64,000 nt of DNA from Plazaster borealis (lineage: Eukaryota > Echinodermata > Asteroidea > Forcipulatida > Labidiasteridae), in contig CM037458.1 in the NCBI GenBank assembly GCA_021014325.1, positions 21,125,063 to 21,189,062 of the forward strand, read 5' to 3'. Each line of letters begins with the position of its first letter. Positions within the stretch are counted from its first letter, which is position 1. The notes under the pieces were generated by a model. That model was not told where the DNA came from. It did not search any database and saw nothing but the letters and a program-made list of their open reading frames with translations. This document shows positions 1 through 13,400 of this stretch, one piece after another. The translations under genes and the position numbers were made by a program.

Positions 1-119
1 GGTTGCTGGACGCCATTTTGTTCCAAAATGCAGTACAACCCAATGGGCAGACTAGTCTGGCACCCTGTATTCGCCAATGCATTTTTTGGAGACAAAATGG
101 CTTCTAATCGCAAGTTGTC

Positions 120-735
120 GCAACTCTCTCAATATACGGCTCTGCTGATACCCGCCTGATACCGCCCTCACACGTCACGTCATCTGTGCACCGTTAAAGT
201 AACACACCGCCCTCACACGTATCTGCTAGACATTATGGCCCTTTTCGAAACGACCGGCTTCGGCTTCTGATTCGGCTCAGGCTAGCTAGGCTCCTCAGTT
301 GTTTTGACTATACGCGTGCGTGCTATGCGTTCAGGGATTCAGACGAGAGAACGGAGCCTGAGCCGAATCCAAAGCCGAAGCCGGTCGTTTCGAAAAGGGC
401 CTACATCACCACCGTTATAGAAACATACCGCCCTCAAACGTATCCGCTAGACATAAATCACCACCGTTAAAGTAACATACCGCCCACACACTTGTCCACT
501 AGGCATATTTAATGACCACCGTTAAAGTAACATACCGCCCTCAAACGTATCCGCTGGACATTATATCACCACCGTTAAAGTAACATACCGCCCTCAAACG
601 TGTCCACTATGTACATAAATCGCCACCGTTAAAGTAACATACCGCCCTCACACTTGTCCACGAGGCATATTTAATGACCACCGTTAAAGTAACATACCGC
701 CCTCAAACGTATCCGCTAGACATTATGGGTGCACC
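120..735. repeat. ~60-bp tandem array, about seven copies
   Basis: Units share the core CCACCGTTAAAGTAACATAC followed by CGCCCTCAAACGT and a variable tail. Two tail types alternate, one ending CGCTAGACATAAATC and the other CACTAGGCATATTTAATG, which suggests a dimeric higher-order unit. The array is split by the MITE at 237-401. No coding potential is visible. Confidence 0.85.
237..401. mobile_element. MITE with ~45-bp terminal inverted repeats inside the 60-bp array
   Basis: The left end starts GGCCCTTTTCGAAACGACCG and the right end is its reverse complement, finishing CGAAAAGGGCC. Inverted identity continues through the GGCTTCGGCTTC region, leaving a ~70-bp unrelated centre. TA flanks both ends. 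Intact neighbouring repeat units show the unoccupied site (ACATTATATCACC), so this is a non-autonomous DNA element, perhaps of Tc1/mariner type because of the TA target. Confidence 0.75.
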
Positions 736-737
736 GC

Positions 738-1129
738 ACTAAATAAGCCAGAATTCATGCGCCAAGCTACTTATCATAATTTTTTAAACCACAACTTATT
801 TTTATTTATAACGTTTTTGGGGTCGTGCAATTAATATATTGTGTACATATAAGAATCTATCACAACCCGGGGGTTCTGTGCTTCAACTTTTGAGGAGACT
901 TGATAAATTTAGGCGTTAAAGTTGGCCCTATTTGACTGGGGAAGTGGAGAAGTGCTTCACGAAAACTGGCAGCAAGTCGGTTTGGGAAAAAACACAAAAT
1001 TCGATGATTTTCCCGTAAAGGTTTTTTTCCTTCGGGGTAGTAAGCAAAAATTCCTAACGGTTGACCTGCCAAAAATTGAAAAGAATTCTGTTTTTTTTGA
1101 GTTTTTAATTTGTTGAGTATTTTTGAATA
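738..1129. other. No recognisable feature
   Basis: AT-rich sequence between the upstream array and the presumed promoter of the CCDC172-like gene. The two short overlapping ORFs here, one per strand, lack any recognisable motif and are not called. Confidence 0.5.
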
Positions 1130-1362
1130 ATTATCATTAATTAGCGTTGGTCCTAGGGAAATTATTTAGAGTGGTGCCCACGTGCGCCCTGAGAGTGCGG
1201 AACGGCGGGCGGCCTCAAGTGTTCAAGGAAGTTTACACCAATCATACCACAAATTGCGCTGCAAATGAGACACGGAAGATGCATTGCTGATAATCTAGTG
1301 ACAAGCTCTCCAGATTGTTGTGTTTCAGCAGAACACCTTTTTAGTTGTAGAATACAATTAGA
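1130..1362 (+). promoter_or_regulatory. Presumed promoter and 5' UTR of the CCDC172-like gene
   Basis: This segment lies directly upstream of the start codon and is more GC-rich around 1190-1215 than its surroundings. No TATA box is evident at a convincing spacing. An in-frame TAG at 1348-1350 sits just before the ATG at 1363. The transcription start is not identifiable by eye, so the limits are inferred. Confidence 0.3.
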
Positions 1363-1441
1363 ATGAGCCTAAATGATCTCTTCGTTCAAATTTTGCAGTC
1401 GGAGCAGAAGGCAAAGGAAAGGAAAACACTGCTAAATGAAG
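1363..1441 (+). CDS. CCDC172: CCDC172-like exon 1 (residues 1-26)
   Basis: ATG at 1363 opens MSLNDLFVQILQSEQKAK and the exon ends at GAAG before a GTTTGT donor, in phase 1. The family start MSLxxLF supports this initiation codon. Confidence 0.8.
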
Positions 1442-4400
1442 GTTTGTTCAAAGATTTTTTCAAAATATTTCGTTTTGTAAATTATATGCTAGGCCTATGG
1501 CTAGCCCACCTTGTTGAGCTGTAATGGCTCTCTTTTAACATCGGTCTTATAACACTCACCATTACAGCCCACCATCCATACATGTCTTAAACGCGTAGTT
1601 TAAAAGTACGAGCAAGTCGTACCTCTTTGATCGCAAATTTCTCCCACTTATAAACATCACATACTACTCCAACCTCCCTCACTTTGTTCCTTACATCCTT
1701 ACAATTTTTGTCACATATTCCAGGGCTCACCAAATGATGCCTTAGTCCAGATATGATGATTTGAAAATGGCAAAAAAAAATTGTGTACAAAAATTACATT
1801 GAAGTTCGTCTCGCAACGGGGCCGCCATCTTACGTATGATTCACTGCCTGCTGATCGTGAGAAGTCAGAGCACCCGGCTGATCTGTCCGCGTGTGTTATA
1901 TGGCGTATTATGAATATGCATCAGATGACGTCACGGGAAGCTGTAGTACTAGTACTACAGCTTCCCGTGACGTCATCTGATGCATATTCATAATACGCCA
2001 TACTTCGGAGCTCGATGTGTGCGCGCGTGCATGGCAAGTCATGAATATGCATAAGCTGACGTCGCGCGGCGCTTGCAAGCTGTAGGCTTCCTCGCTCGTG
2101 CATATTCATGAACAGCCGGTCGCCCTGACTTTCTCACGATCAACAGGCAGTGAAGCAGAAGTTAAATGGCGGCCCCGTTACGAGACGAACTTCAATGTAA
2201 TTTTTGTACACAATTTTTTTTTGCCATTTTCAAATCATCATATCTGGACAAAGGCATCATTTGGTGAGCCCTGGAATATGTGACAAAAATTGTAAGGATG
2301 TAAGGAACAAAGTGAGGGAGGTTGGAGTAGTATGTGATGTTTATAAGTGGGAGAAATTTGCGATCAAAGAGGTACGACTTGCTCGTACTTTTAAACTACG
2401 CGTTTAAGACATGTATGGATGGTGGGCTGTAATGGTGAGTGTTATAAGACCGATGTTAAAAGAGAGCCATTACAGCTCAACAAGGTGGGCTAGGCCTATG
2501 GCCTACACGTCGCAGAGTTTATGCACCAGCTCTGTGAACCCAACGAGCGAATAAATGACCCCTAAAACAAGCACATTGTTGTGTAAACTTAAAGTTATGT
2601 ATATGCACTTGTTGTGCGGGAACTGTTTTCTTTGTGTGTATTGTGTTTTATTATTTTGGAAACCAACATAATGCAAAACTGAGTGAAAACAACAGCAGCC
2701 AGCCACCAACCTGCCAACCCGGTTATCTAGCTATATTACCTGATTTTAATTTTTTTTTGTAATATAGACAAACTAGACATCATTGGACAGGTCTTTTCAA
2801 GACTAATGCAGTAGTGAAGAGCAACTTAAAATCGGACCAATATTAATGAAGATATGCCTCTTATGGGACACTATATCCCAGACCTCTTCTGCCACAACAA
2901 TATAACACACTTCTACTCAAAATGAGTTCAACATGTGCCACGCCCACTCAGTAAGCACAGTACTCGAGGCAAATTGCACCAAAACCACACTCGCGGAGGC
3001 CTATCACCGACTTGCTTTTGCTACTTGCGGGGCTATGCGGCATGGTTTTAGACATGAAAGTGATATGAATTAGGCACAAAAATGTTCAAAGAATTCATTT
3101 ATAGCTGAAATTTGAATGTTCCCTGAGAAATTTTCTGGTAAAACCGCTTTTTAACAAGAAAATAGGAACTTAATTGTCATTAAGTGTAAAAAAAACGTTT
3201 TTTCCCAACTAACAGCTCTCGAAATTTCCGCCAAAATGTCCCCTTATATCAAGTGATGTCTGCAGATTACGATGGTATACAAAACATGGTCATTACATGC
3301 CCCAAGAGGGCGGTATAACATCAAAATGTGCTGTCCACAAATGAGCTACAATAAGTGACAACTGGGGAAAAAATCTTGGCATAAAAACGTGAGTTTCTTT
3401 TCGAAAACAAATGTCACCTCCTGGAGGTACATGGGCGTAGGGCCAAGGATCGGAGGAAGTCCAGAGTATTGGCACTATTGGGGCTACAAGGAGGTCAGGT
3501 CAGGTTCGGGAGAGTGAATAATGTCGTTGGCAAGTCTTGCGCACTGGTGTAACTGCGGTAATTTTAAATAGGTGTTCGTGCAATACAAGCACGAACACCT
3601 CCTTGTTTTTGTTCTGTTTAGGTGTTCGTGCAATACAAGCACGAACACCTCTTTGTTTTTGTTCTGTTTTTTCTTTTCTTCTCCATCTTCTTCTTCTTCT
3701 TCTCCTTCGCTGGAACTCTTCTCTAGAACATAACTCAAGATTGAAACTGAATTGAACCTTGAAACTCATCAGAACTCATCAGAACCTTAATATGAAGACG
3801 GCACAGATTTGGTGACAACCATGATTTCGTCATCAGGTGTCGAATTACAAGGGTTTTAAAGTTGAAAAATGACCATTTGCTATTGGCTGTATCTCCTTGA
3901 ATTTGAAAGCTGTTATGTTCATAATTGAGCATCGGATAGATCAAGACTGGGGCAACATTTCAAAAGTAAACCAAAAATCGTATGACCTTTGCTTCCGGTC
4001 GTACCGGAAGGTCAAAGTTTGCCTTTGTTTGTTTTTCTTTAAAAAATGAATTTCGGGGCATAACTCAAGATTAAAATTGAATTGAACATTGAAACTCATC
4101 AGATAATTGGACCTCAATATCAAGACGACACAAACTTGATGATGTCATGATGACGTCATCAGGTATTGAATTACAATGAGTCAAAGTTTAATATCTGTAA
4201 AAAGATCATAACTCATGAACCACATGTTGGAATTTTACAATCTATACATCATCTGATAGGTCGTTAAGAGTTCAACAAACGCTACACCATTTGACCCCAT
4301 TTGACCTTAACTTCCGGTTCAAACCGGAAGTTGAAAGTTTCACAAAACTTGTATCTCAAAAACCACGTATTTCTTTATTAATTTTTTTGAATCGGGTGAT

Positions 4401-7400
4401 AGATGATTGAGCCTGCTCAAACTTTTGCACACAAATGACAACATTTTGAATTTTACATCTGGTCAAAATCGGACGTGAAAGCCAATATTTGAAAATGTCA
4501 TAACTCCTGAACCACACATTGGATATTTACAATCCATGCATCATCTGAAACTTCTTAATGAACTAAACACGGCTACAGAATATGTGACCCCGTTTGACCT
4601 TGAATTCCGGTTCAAACCAGAAGTTGAAATTTAAGAAACTGGGCCAGTGCTGGTTTCATCGGGTCTTGAATTTGGGGAGGAAATCCACAAGACTACATGG
4701 CTCAAAATGTTTACTGGACCAGATGGTTTTTTTACAAGACCAGTCTTAAGAAAAGATTGGAACTGTTTAATTTGAACAAGCACTGAGAGAAGATTTATTT
4801 CATTTGTATTGTATTATTGGCAAGTACTCTTCAATACTCAACAGAATTGAAAGATTTTTATCAGACTGAAAGCCAACATTTGAACAAAAACACAAGACTG
4901 CCAGACTTGTCCTTCTCAAGGTCAGCATTTGAACATAATTTGTGCCTGTTCAAGATTACACAGTGAGGTATTGTTATTCAATTGTAAAACACGACTGTCG
5001 GACTTGTCTGGCCCGACACCACTGGCCTTGTGCCTGCGGTCCAGTGTAAAATTCTAGCTCTGAAGACAGTATCAGCCTTGCCTGTACTAGGCCAGTATCG
5101 AAACGAAAATAACAATGTGTATGTTAATTCCTTACAACTAGTTTTTGATGATGGGAATTGTTAATCAGATAGTAATTGTTGATGTCTTTTTTTGTTTTCA
5201 GTTAAAAATGAAAGTAATGAATTTCATAAGCGGATAAAAGAACTACAGGAAGAATGTACTACAGCACAGGGTCAACTGGTTGTAAAGGTACATGTAAACT
5301 AAGCTTGGGCGATATCGCTTTTTTTCATCCACTATTGGGCAGTTGGGTTGGTGTAGTGGTAACTTTCCTCGCCTTCCACCTCTAGGACCCCGGTTTGAAT
5401 CCCACCGGGGGCACTATGTGGATTGGGTTTTCAGTCCCTACCCGACTGCGTGGGTTTTCCCTGGAGTATTTCTCTGGGGTTTTCCTCCCACATCTAAAAC
5501 TGAATTTCCTTCTTTGTTTTCTCTCCATTGGGTTCTTGGCTAGTACAGTGATTAAGTTCGCTTTCTGAGAGTCCTTGGCTTCACAACCAGAATAAATGAA
5601 ATGAAAATGTATTGTCAAGAATATATCGCAATATTCGATAATATCGCGATTAACTTTTGATGACGTCAATCTTCTACAAATCTCACAGAGCAAGTTGTAG
5701 ACGCAACTGTACGATCAATTATAACTTTGCTCTTAGAGTTTTACTTTAAACCTATGGGGTGAAAACCTGGGCCTATTACTTACACACATTTAATGTGATA
5801 ACTACTGGGCATGACAGACTGTTCTATATGTGTGCATAACTAATTAACACGTGATAACACCCGGAACGATATCATAGTTTTTCGGTAGTCTGTGTGAGAC
5901 CGCCTGATCGCTAAAAGGCTTTGATGTTGGTTTTTTCGAAGAAACCCGGGTCGGGTTGGATCTGTTGGGTAAGTGCCAAGTGTAGTGTCAAGTGTAGATG
6001 CCAAGTGTAGATGCCAAATGTAGATGCCAAGTGTACCGGCCAAGTGTACCGGCCAAGTGTAGATGCCAAGTGCACCGGCCAAGTGCACCAGCCAAGTGCA
6101 CCGGCCAAGTGCACCGGCCAAGTGTACCGGCCAAGTGCACCAGCCAAGTGCACCAGCCAAGTGCACCGGCCAAGTGCACCGGCCAAGTGTACCGGCCAAG
6201 TGTACTGGCCAAGTGTACCGGCCAAGTGTACTGATGGGGTGATGGAGAGGACGAGTTGGCAAACACCATACAAGCCATTCGGTCTCCGAAACCGAACTGA
6301 GTCTGGTTCAGAGGGATATGATAAGGTTCCTCAACCTCCCCTCTGACTCTGACCCCCCCTCCTCCGGAAGGCCAATCAGTCAAGAAGAGGTCAGGGCTGA
6401 TAACTAAAGTGACCAAGGCCTTCCCCGTAATGCCCTTGGATCGCGTGTGCGTCGACCGCATGGACAGGGTGATGGAGGCAAAATCATGGACTCAAACGTA
6501 CAGAGCCCTATTTTCAATTTCCTTCCGGGGATTTCGATAAGTATTTTGCCACCCCCGTCCTGCAAGACTTGGCCACCGATAATTTGGCCGCCGACAGAGG
6601 ATCTACATCCTCCAAGCTCCCCTTTGCGGACAAGACCAGCTGGAAACTGGAGGATGTTGCCCGGAAAATGGATTTAGACATGCTATACTTTTCAATTTTT
6701 GAAGCAGCATTTTCAAAAAGATGGATAGCCTTAACAAAAATGGCCGGCAGGGCCATTAGCCATTCGAATATGACGCTGTATCTTGTTTAATTTTTGTTTT
6801 AGTAAAAACAAAAATCGTGTCTGTTTTTTCTAGGGTCGTCTTGGATTAAATTAAACATGTACTTTTTCTACGAATGGAGTGAGAATGTTGATGTCAAGAC
6901 AAAATCAATCTGAAGAAGCCACAAGCCTCGGCACCCAAGGCGTGGTGCCAAGTGTAGTGCCAAGTGTAGTGCCAAGTGAAGTGCCAAGTGTAGATGCCAA
7001 GTGTAGATGCCAAGAGTAGATTCCAAGTGTAGATGCCAAGTGTAGATGCCAAGTGTAGATGCCAAGTGTAGATGCCAAGTGTAGATGCCAAGTGTAGATG
7101 CCAAGTGTAGATGCCAAGTGTAGATGCCACTTGTAGATGCCAAGTGTAGATGCCAAGTGTAGATGCCAAGTGTAGATGCCAAGTGTAGATGCCACTTGTA
7201 GATGCCAAGTGCAGATGCCAATTGTAGATGCCAAGTGTAGATGCCAAGTGTAGATGCCACTTGTAGATGCCAAGTGTAGATGCCAAGTGTAGATGCCACT
7301 TGTAGATGCCAAGTGTAGATGCCAAGTGTAGATGCTAAGTGTAGATGCCAAGTGTAGATGCCAAGTGCAGATGCCAAGTGTAGATGCCAAGTGTAGATGC

Positions 7401-10400
7401 CAAGTGCAGATGCCTTGTAGATGCCAAGTGTAGATGCCAAGTGCAGATGCCACTTGTAGACGCCAAGTGTAGATGCCAAGTGTAGATGCCAAGTGTAGAT
7501 GCAACTTGGAGATGCCAAGTGTATATGCCAAGTGTAGATGTCAAGTGTAGATGCCAAGTGTAGATGCCAAGTGTAGATGCCAAGTGTAGATGCCAAGTGT
7601 AGATGCCAAGTGTAGATGCCAAGTGTATATGCCAAGTGTATATGCCAAGTGTAGATGCCAAGTGTAGATGCCAAGTGTAGATGCCAAGTGTAGATGCCAA
7701 GTGCAGATGCCAAGTGCAGATGCCACTTGTAGATGCCAAGTGTATATGCCAAGTGTAGATGCCAAGTGTAGATGCCAAGTGTAGATGCCAAGTGTAGATG
7801 CCAAGTGTGGATGCCAAGTGTAGATGCCAAGTGTAGATGCCAAGTGTAGATGCCAAGTGTAGATGCCAAGTGTAGATGCCAAGTGTAGATGCCACTTGTA
7901 GATGCCAAGTGTAGATGCCAAGTGTAGATGCCACTTGTAGATGCCAAGTGCAGATGCCAAGTGTAGATGCCAAGTGTAGATACCAAGTGCAGATGCCAAG
8001 TGTAGATGCCAAGTGTAGATGCCAAGTGTAGATGCCAAGTGTAGATGCCAATTGTAGATGCCAAGTGTAGATGCCAAGTGCAGATGCCAAGTGTAGATGC
8101 CACTTGTAGATGCCGAGTGTAGATGCCAAGTGCAGATGCCAAGTGTAGATGCCAAGTGTAGATGCCAAGTGTAGATGCCAAGCGTAGATGCCAAGTGCAG
8201 ATGCCAATTGTAGATGCCAAGTGTAGATGCCAAGTGTAGATGCCACTTGTAGATGCCAAGTGTAGATGCCAAGTGTAGATGCCACTTGTAGATGCCAAGT
8301 GTAGATGCCAAGTGTAGATGCCAAGTGTAGATGCCAAGTGTAGATGCCAAGTGCAGATGCCAAGTGTAGATGCCAAGTGTAGATGCCAAGTGCAGATGCC
8401 TTGTAGATGCCAAGTGTAGATGCCAAGTGCAGATGCCACTTGTAGACGCCAAGTGTAGATGCCAAGTGTAGATGCCAAGTGTAGATGCAACTTGGAGATG
8501 CCAAGTGTATATGCCAAGTGTAGATGTCAAGTGTAGATGCCAAGTGTAGATGCCAAGTGTAGATGCCAAGTGTAGATGCCAAGTGTAGATGCCAAGTGTA
8601 GATGCCAAGTGTATATGCCAAGTGTATATGCCAAGTGTAGATGCCAAGTGTAGATGCCAAGTGTAGATGCCAAGTGTAGATGCCAAGTGTAGATGCCAAG
8701 TGCAGATGCCACTTGTAGATGCCAAGTGTATATGCCAAGTGTAGATACCAAGTGTAGATGCCAAGTGTAGATGCCAAGTGTAGATGCCAAGTGTGGATGC
8801 CAAGTGTAGATGCCAAGTGTAGATGCCAAGTGTAGATGCCAAGTGTAGATGCCAAGTGTAGATGCCAAGTGTAGATGCCAAGTGTAGATGCCACTTGTAG
8901 ATGCCAAGTGTAGATGCCAAGTGTAGATGCCACTTGTAGATGCCAAGTGCAGATGCCAAGTGTAGATGCCAAGTGTAGATGCCAAGTGTAGATGCCAAGT
9001 GTAGATGCCAAGTGTAGATGCCAAGTGTAGATGCCAAGTGTAGATGCCAAGTGTAGATGCCAAGTGTAGATGCCAAGTGTAGATGCCAAGTGCAGATGCC
9101 AAGTGTAGATGCCAAGTGCAGATGCCAAGTGTAGATGCCAAGTGTAGATGCCAAGCGTAGATGCCAAGTGCAGATGCCAATTGTAGATGCCAATTGTAGA
9201 TGCCAAGGGTAGATGCCAAGTGTATATGCCACTTGTAGATGCCAAGTGTAGATGCCAAGTGTAGATGCCACTTGTAGATGCCAAGTGTAGATGCCAAGTG
9301 TAGATGCCAAGTGTAGATGCCAAGTGTAGATGCCAAGTGCAGATGCCAAGTGTAGATGCCAAGTGTAGATGCCAAGTGCAGATGCCTTGTAGATGCCAAG
9401 TGTAGATGCCAAGTGCAGATGCCACTTGTAGACGCCAAGTGTAGATGCCAAGTGTAGATGCCAAGTGTAGATGCAACTTGGAGATGCCAAGTGTATATGC
9501 CAAGTGTAGATGTCAAGTGTAGATGCCAAGTGTAGATGCCAAGTGTAGATGCCAAGTGTAGATGCCAAGTGTAGATGCCAAGTGTAGATGCCAAGTGTAT
9601 ATGCCAAGTGTATATGCCAAGTGTAGATGCCAAGTGTAGATGCCAAGTGTAGATGCCAAGTGTAGATGCCAAGTGTAGATGCCAAGTGCAGATGCCACTT
9701 GTAGATGCCAAGTGTATATGCCAAGTGTAGATGCCAAGTGTAGATGCCAAGTGTAGATGCCAAGTGTGGATGCCAAGTGTAGATGCCAAGTGTAGATGCC
9801 AAGTGTAGATGCCAAGTGTAGATGCCAAGTGTAGATGCCAAGTGTAGATGCCACTTGTAGATGCCAAGTGTAGATGCCAAGTGTAGATGCCACTTGTAGA
9901 TGCCAAGTGCAGATGCCAAGTGTAGATGCCAAGTGTAGATACCAAGTGCAGATGCCAAGTGCAGATGCCAAGTGTAGATGCCAAGTGTAGATGCCAAGTG
10001 TAGATGCCAATTGTAGATGCCAAGTGTAGATGCCAAGTGCAGATGCCAAGTGTAGATGCCACTTGTAGATGCCGAGTGTAGATGCCAAGTGCAGATGCCA
10101 AGTGTAGATGCCAAGTGCAGATGCCAAGTGTAGATGCCAAGTGTAGATGCCAAGTGTAGATGCCACTTGTAGATGCCAAGTGTAGATGCCAAGTGTAGAT
10201 GCCACTTGTAGATGCCAAGTGTAGATGCCAAGTGTAGATGTCAAGTGTAGATGCCAAGTGTAGATGCCAAGTGCAGATGCCAAGTGTAGATGCCAAGTGT
10301 AGATGCCAAGTGCAGATGCCTTGTAGATGCCAAGTGTAGATGCCAAGTGCAGATGCCACTTGTAGACGCCAAGTGTAGATGCCAAGTGTAGATGCCAAGT

Positions 10401-13400
10401 GTAGATGCAACTTGGAGATGCCAAGTGTATATGCCAAGTGTAGATGTCAAGTGTAGATGCCAAGTGTAGATGCCAAGTGTAGATGCCAAGTGTAGATGCC
10501 AAGTGTAGATGCCAAGTGTAGATGCCAAGTGTATATGCCAAGTGTATATGCCAAGTGTAGATGCCAAGTGTAGATGCCAAGTGTAGATGCCAAGTGTAGA
10601 TGCCAAGTGTAGATGCCAAGTGCAGATGCCACTTGTAGATGCCAAGTGTATATGCCAAGTGTAGATACCAAGTGTAGATGCCAAGTGTAGATGCCAAGTG
10701 TAGATGCCAAGTGTGGATGCCAAGTGTAGATGCCAAGTGTAGATGCCAAGTGTAGATGCCAAGTGTAGATGCCAAGTGTAGATGCCAAGTGTAGATGCCA
10801 CTTGTAGATGCCAAGTGTAGATGCCAAGTGTAGATGCCACTTGTAGATGCCAAGTGCAGATGCCAAGTGTAGATGCCAAGTGTAGATACCAAGTGCAGAT
10901 GCCAAGTGTAGATGCCAAGTGTAGATGCCAAGTGTAGATGCCAAGTGTAGATGCCAATTGTAGATGCCAAGTGCAGATGCCAAGTGTAGATGCCACTTGT
11001 AGATGCCGAGTGTAGATGCCAAGTGCAGATGCCAAGTGTAGATGCCACTTGTAGATGCCGAGTGTAGATGCCAAGTGCAGATGCCAAGTGTAGATGCCAA
11101 GTGTAGATGCCAAGTGTAGATGCCAAGCGTAGATGCCAAGTGCAGATGCCAATTGTAGATGCCAAGTGTAGATGCCAAGTGTAGATGCCACTTGTAGATG
11201 CCAAGTGTAGATGCCAAGTGTAGATGCCACTTGTAGATGCCAAGTGTAGATGCCAAGTGTAGATGCCAAGTGTAGATGCCAAGTGTAGATGCCAAGTGCA
11301 GATGCCAAGTGTAGATGCCAAGTGTAGATGCCAAGTGCAGATGCCTTGTAGATGCCAAGTGTAGATGCCAAGTGCAGATGCCACTTGTAGACGCCAAGTG
11401 TAGATGCCAAGTGTAGATGCCAAGTGTAGATGCAACTTGGAGATGCCAAGTGTATATGCCAAGTGTAGATGTCAAGTGTAGATGCCAAGTGTAGATGCCA
11501 AGTGTAGATGCCAAGTGTAGATGCCAAGTGTAGATGCCAAGTGTAGATGCCAAGTGTATATGCCAAGTGTATATGCCAAGTGTAGATGCCAAGTGTAGAT
11601 GCCAAGTGTAGATGCCAAGTGTAGATGCCGAGTGTAGATGCCGAGTGCAGATGCCACTTGTAGATGCCAAGTGTATATGCCAAGTGTAGATACCAAGTGT
11701 AGATGCCAAGTGTAGATGCCAAGTGTAGATGCCAAGTGTGGATGCCAAGTGTAGATGCCAAGTGTAGATGCCAAGTGTAGATGCCAAGTGTAGATGCCAA
11801 GTGTAGATGCCAAGTGTAGATGCCACTTGTAGATGCCAAGTGTAGATGCCAAGTGTAGATGCCACTTGTAGATGCCAAGTGCAGATGCCAAGTGTAGATG
11901 CCAAGTGTAGATACCAAGTGCAGATGCCAAGTGTAGATGCCAAGTGTAGATGCCAAGTGTAGATGCCAAGTGTAGATGCCAAGTGTAGATGCCAAGTGCA
12001 GATGCCAAGTGTAGATGCCACTTGTAGATGCCGAGTGTAGATGCCGAGTGTAGATGCCAAGTGCAGATGCCAAGTGTAGATGCCAAGTGTAGATGCCAAG
12101 TGTAGATGCCAAGCGTAGATGCCAAGTGCAGATGCCAATTGTAGATGCCAAGTGTAGATGCCAAGTGCAGATGCCACTTGTAGATGCCAAGTGTAGATGC
12201 CAAGTGTAGATGCCACTTGTAGATGCCAAGTGTAGATGCCAAGTGTAGATGCCAAGTGTAGATGCCAAGTGTAGATGCCAAGTGCAGATGCCAAGTGTAG
12301 ATGCCAAGTGTAGATGCCAAGTGCAGATGCCTTGTAGATGCCAAGTGTAGATGCCAAGTGCAGATGCCACTTGTAGACGCCAAGTGTAGATGCCAAGTGT
12401 AGATGCCAAGTGTAGATGCAACTTGGAGATGCCAAGTGTATATGCCAAGTGTAGATGTCAAGTGTAGATGCCAAGTGTAGATGCCAAGTGTAGATGCCAA
12501 GTGTAGATGCCAAGTGTAGATGCCAAGTGTAGATGCCAAGTGTATATGCCAAGTGTATATGCCAAGTGTAGATGCCAAGTGTAGATGCCAAGTGTAGATG
12601 CCAAGTGTAGATGCCAAGTGCAGATGCCAAGTGCAGATGCCACTTGTAGATGCCAAGTGTATATGCCAAGTGTAGATACCAAGTGTAGATGCCAAGTGTA
12701 GATGCCAAGTGTAGATGCCAAGTGTGGATGCCAAGTGTAGATGCCAAGTGTAGATGCCAAGTGTAGATGCCAAGTGTAGATGCCAAGTGTAGATGCCACT
12801 TGTAGATGCCAAGTGTAGATACCAAGTGTAGATGCCACTTGTAGATGCCAAGTGCAGATGCCAAGTGTAGATGCCAAGTGTAGATACCAAGTGCAGATGC
12901 CAAGTGTAGATGCCAAGTGTAGATGCCAAGTGTAGATGCCAAGTGTAGATGCCAATTGTAGATGCCAAGTGTAGATGCCAAGTGCAGATGCCAAGTGTAG
13001 ATGCCACTTGTAGATGCCGAGTGTAGATGCCAAGTGCAGATGCCAAGTGTAGATGCCACTTGTAGATGCCGAGTGTAGATGCCAAGTGCAGATGCCAAGT
13101 GTAGATGCCAAGTGTAGATGCCAAGTGTAGATGCCAAGCGTAGATGCCAAGTGCAGATGCCAATTGTAGATGCCAAGTGTAGATGCCAAGTGTAGATGCC
13201 ACTTGTAGATGCCAAGTGTAGATGCCAAGTGTAGATGCCACTTGTAGATGCCAAGTGTAGATGCCAAGTGTAGATGCCAAGTGTAGATGCCAAGTGTAGA
13301 TGCCAAGTGCAGATGCCAAGTGTAGATGCCAAGTGTAGATGCCAAGTGCAGATGCCTTGTAGATGCCAAGTGTAGATGCCAAGTGCAGATGCCACTTGTA

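Noticed and set aside
860..1116. Overlapping ORFs of 64 and 70 codons upstream of the CCDC172-like gene
   Set aside because: Opposite strands over the same bases, no motif, no start context or family.
3484..3769. Glu/Lys-rich ORFs on the minus strand
   Set aside because: They arise from the CTT pyrimidine tract and the two hairpin units.
6234..6949. A gene in the duplicated spacer (ORFs of 73-80 codons)
   Set aside because: Several overlapping ORFs on both strands, no motif, and copy identity too high to infer constraint.
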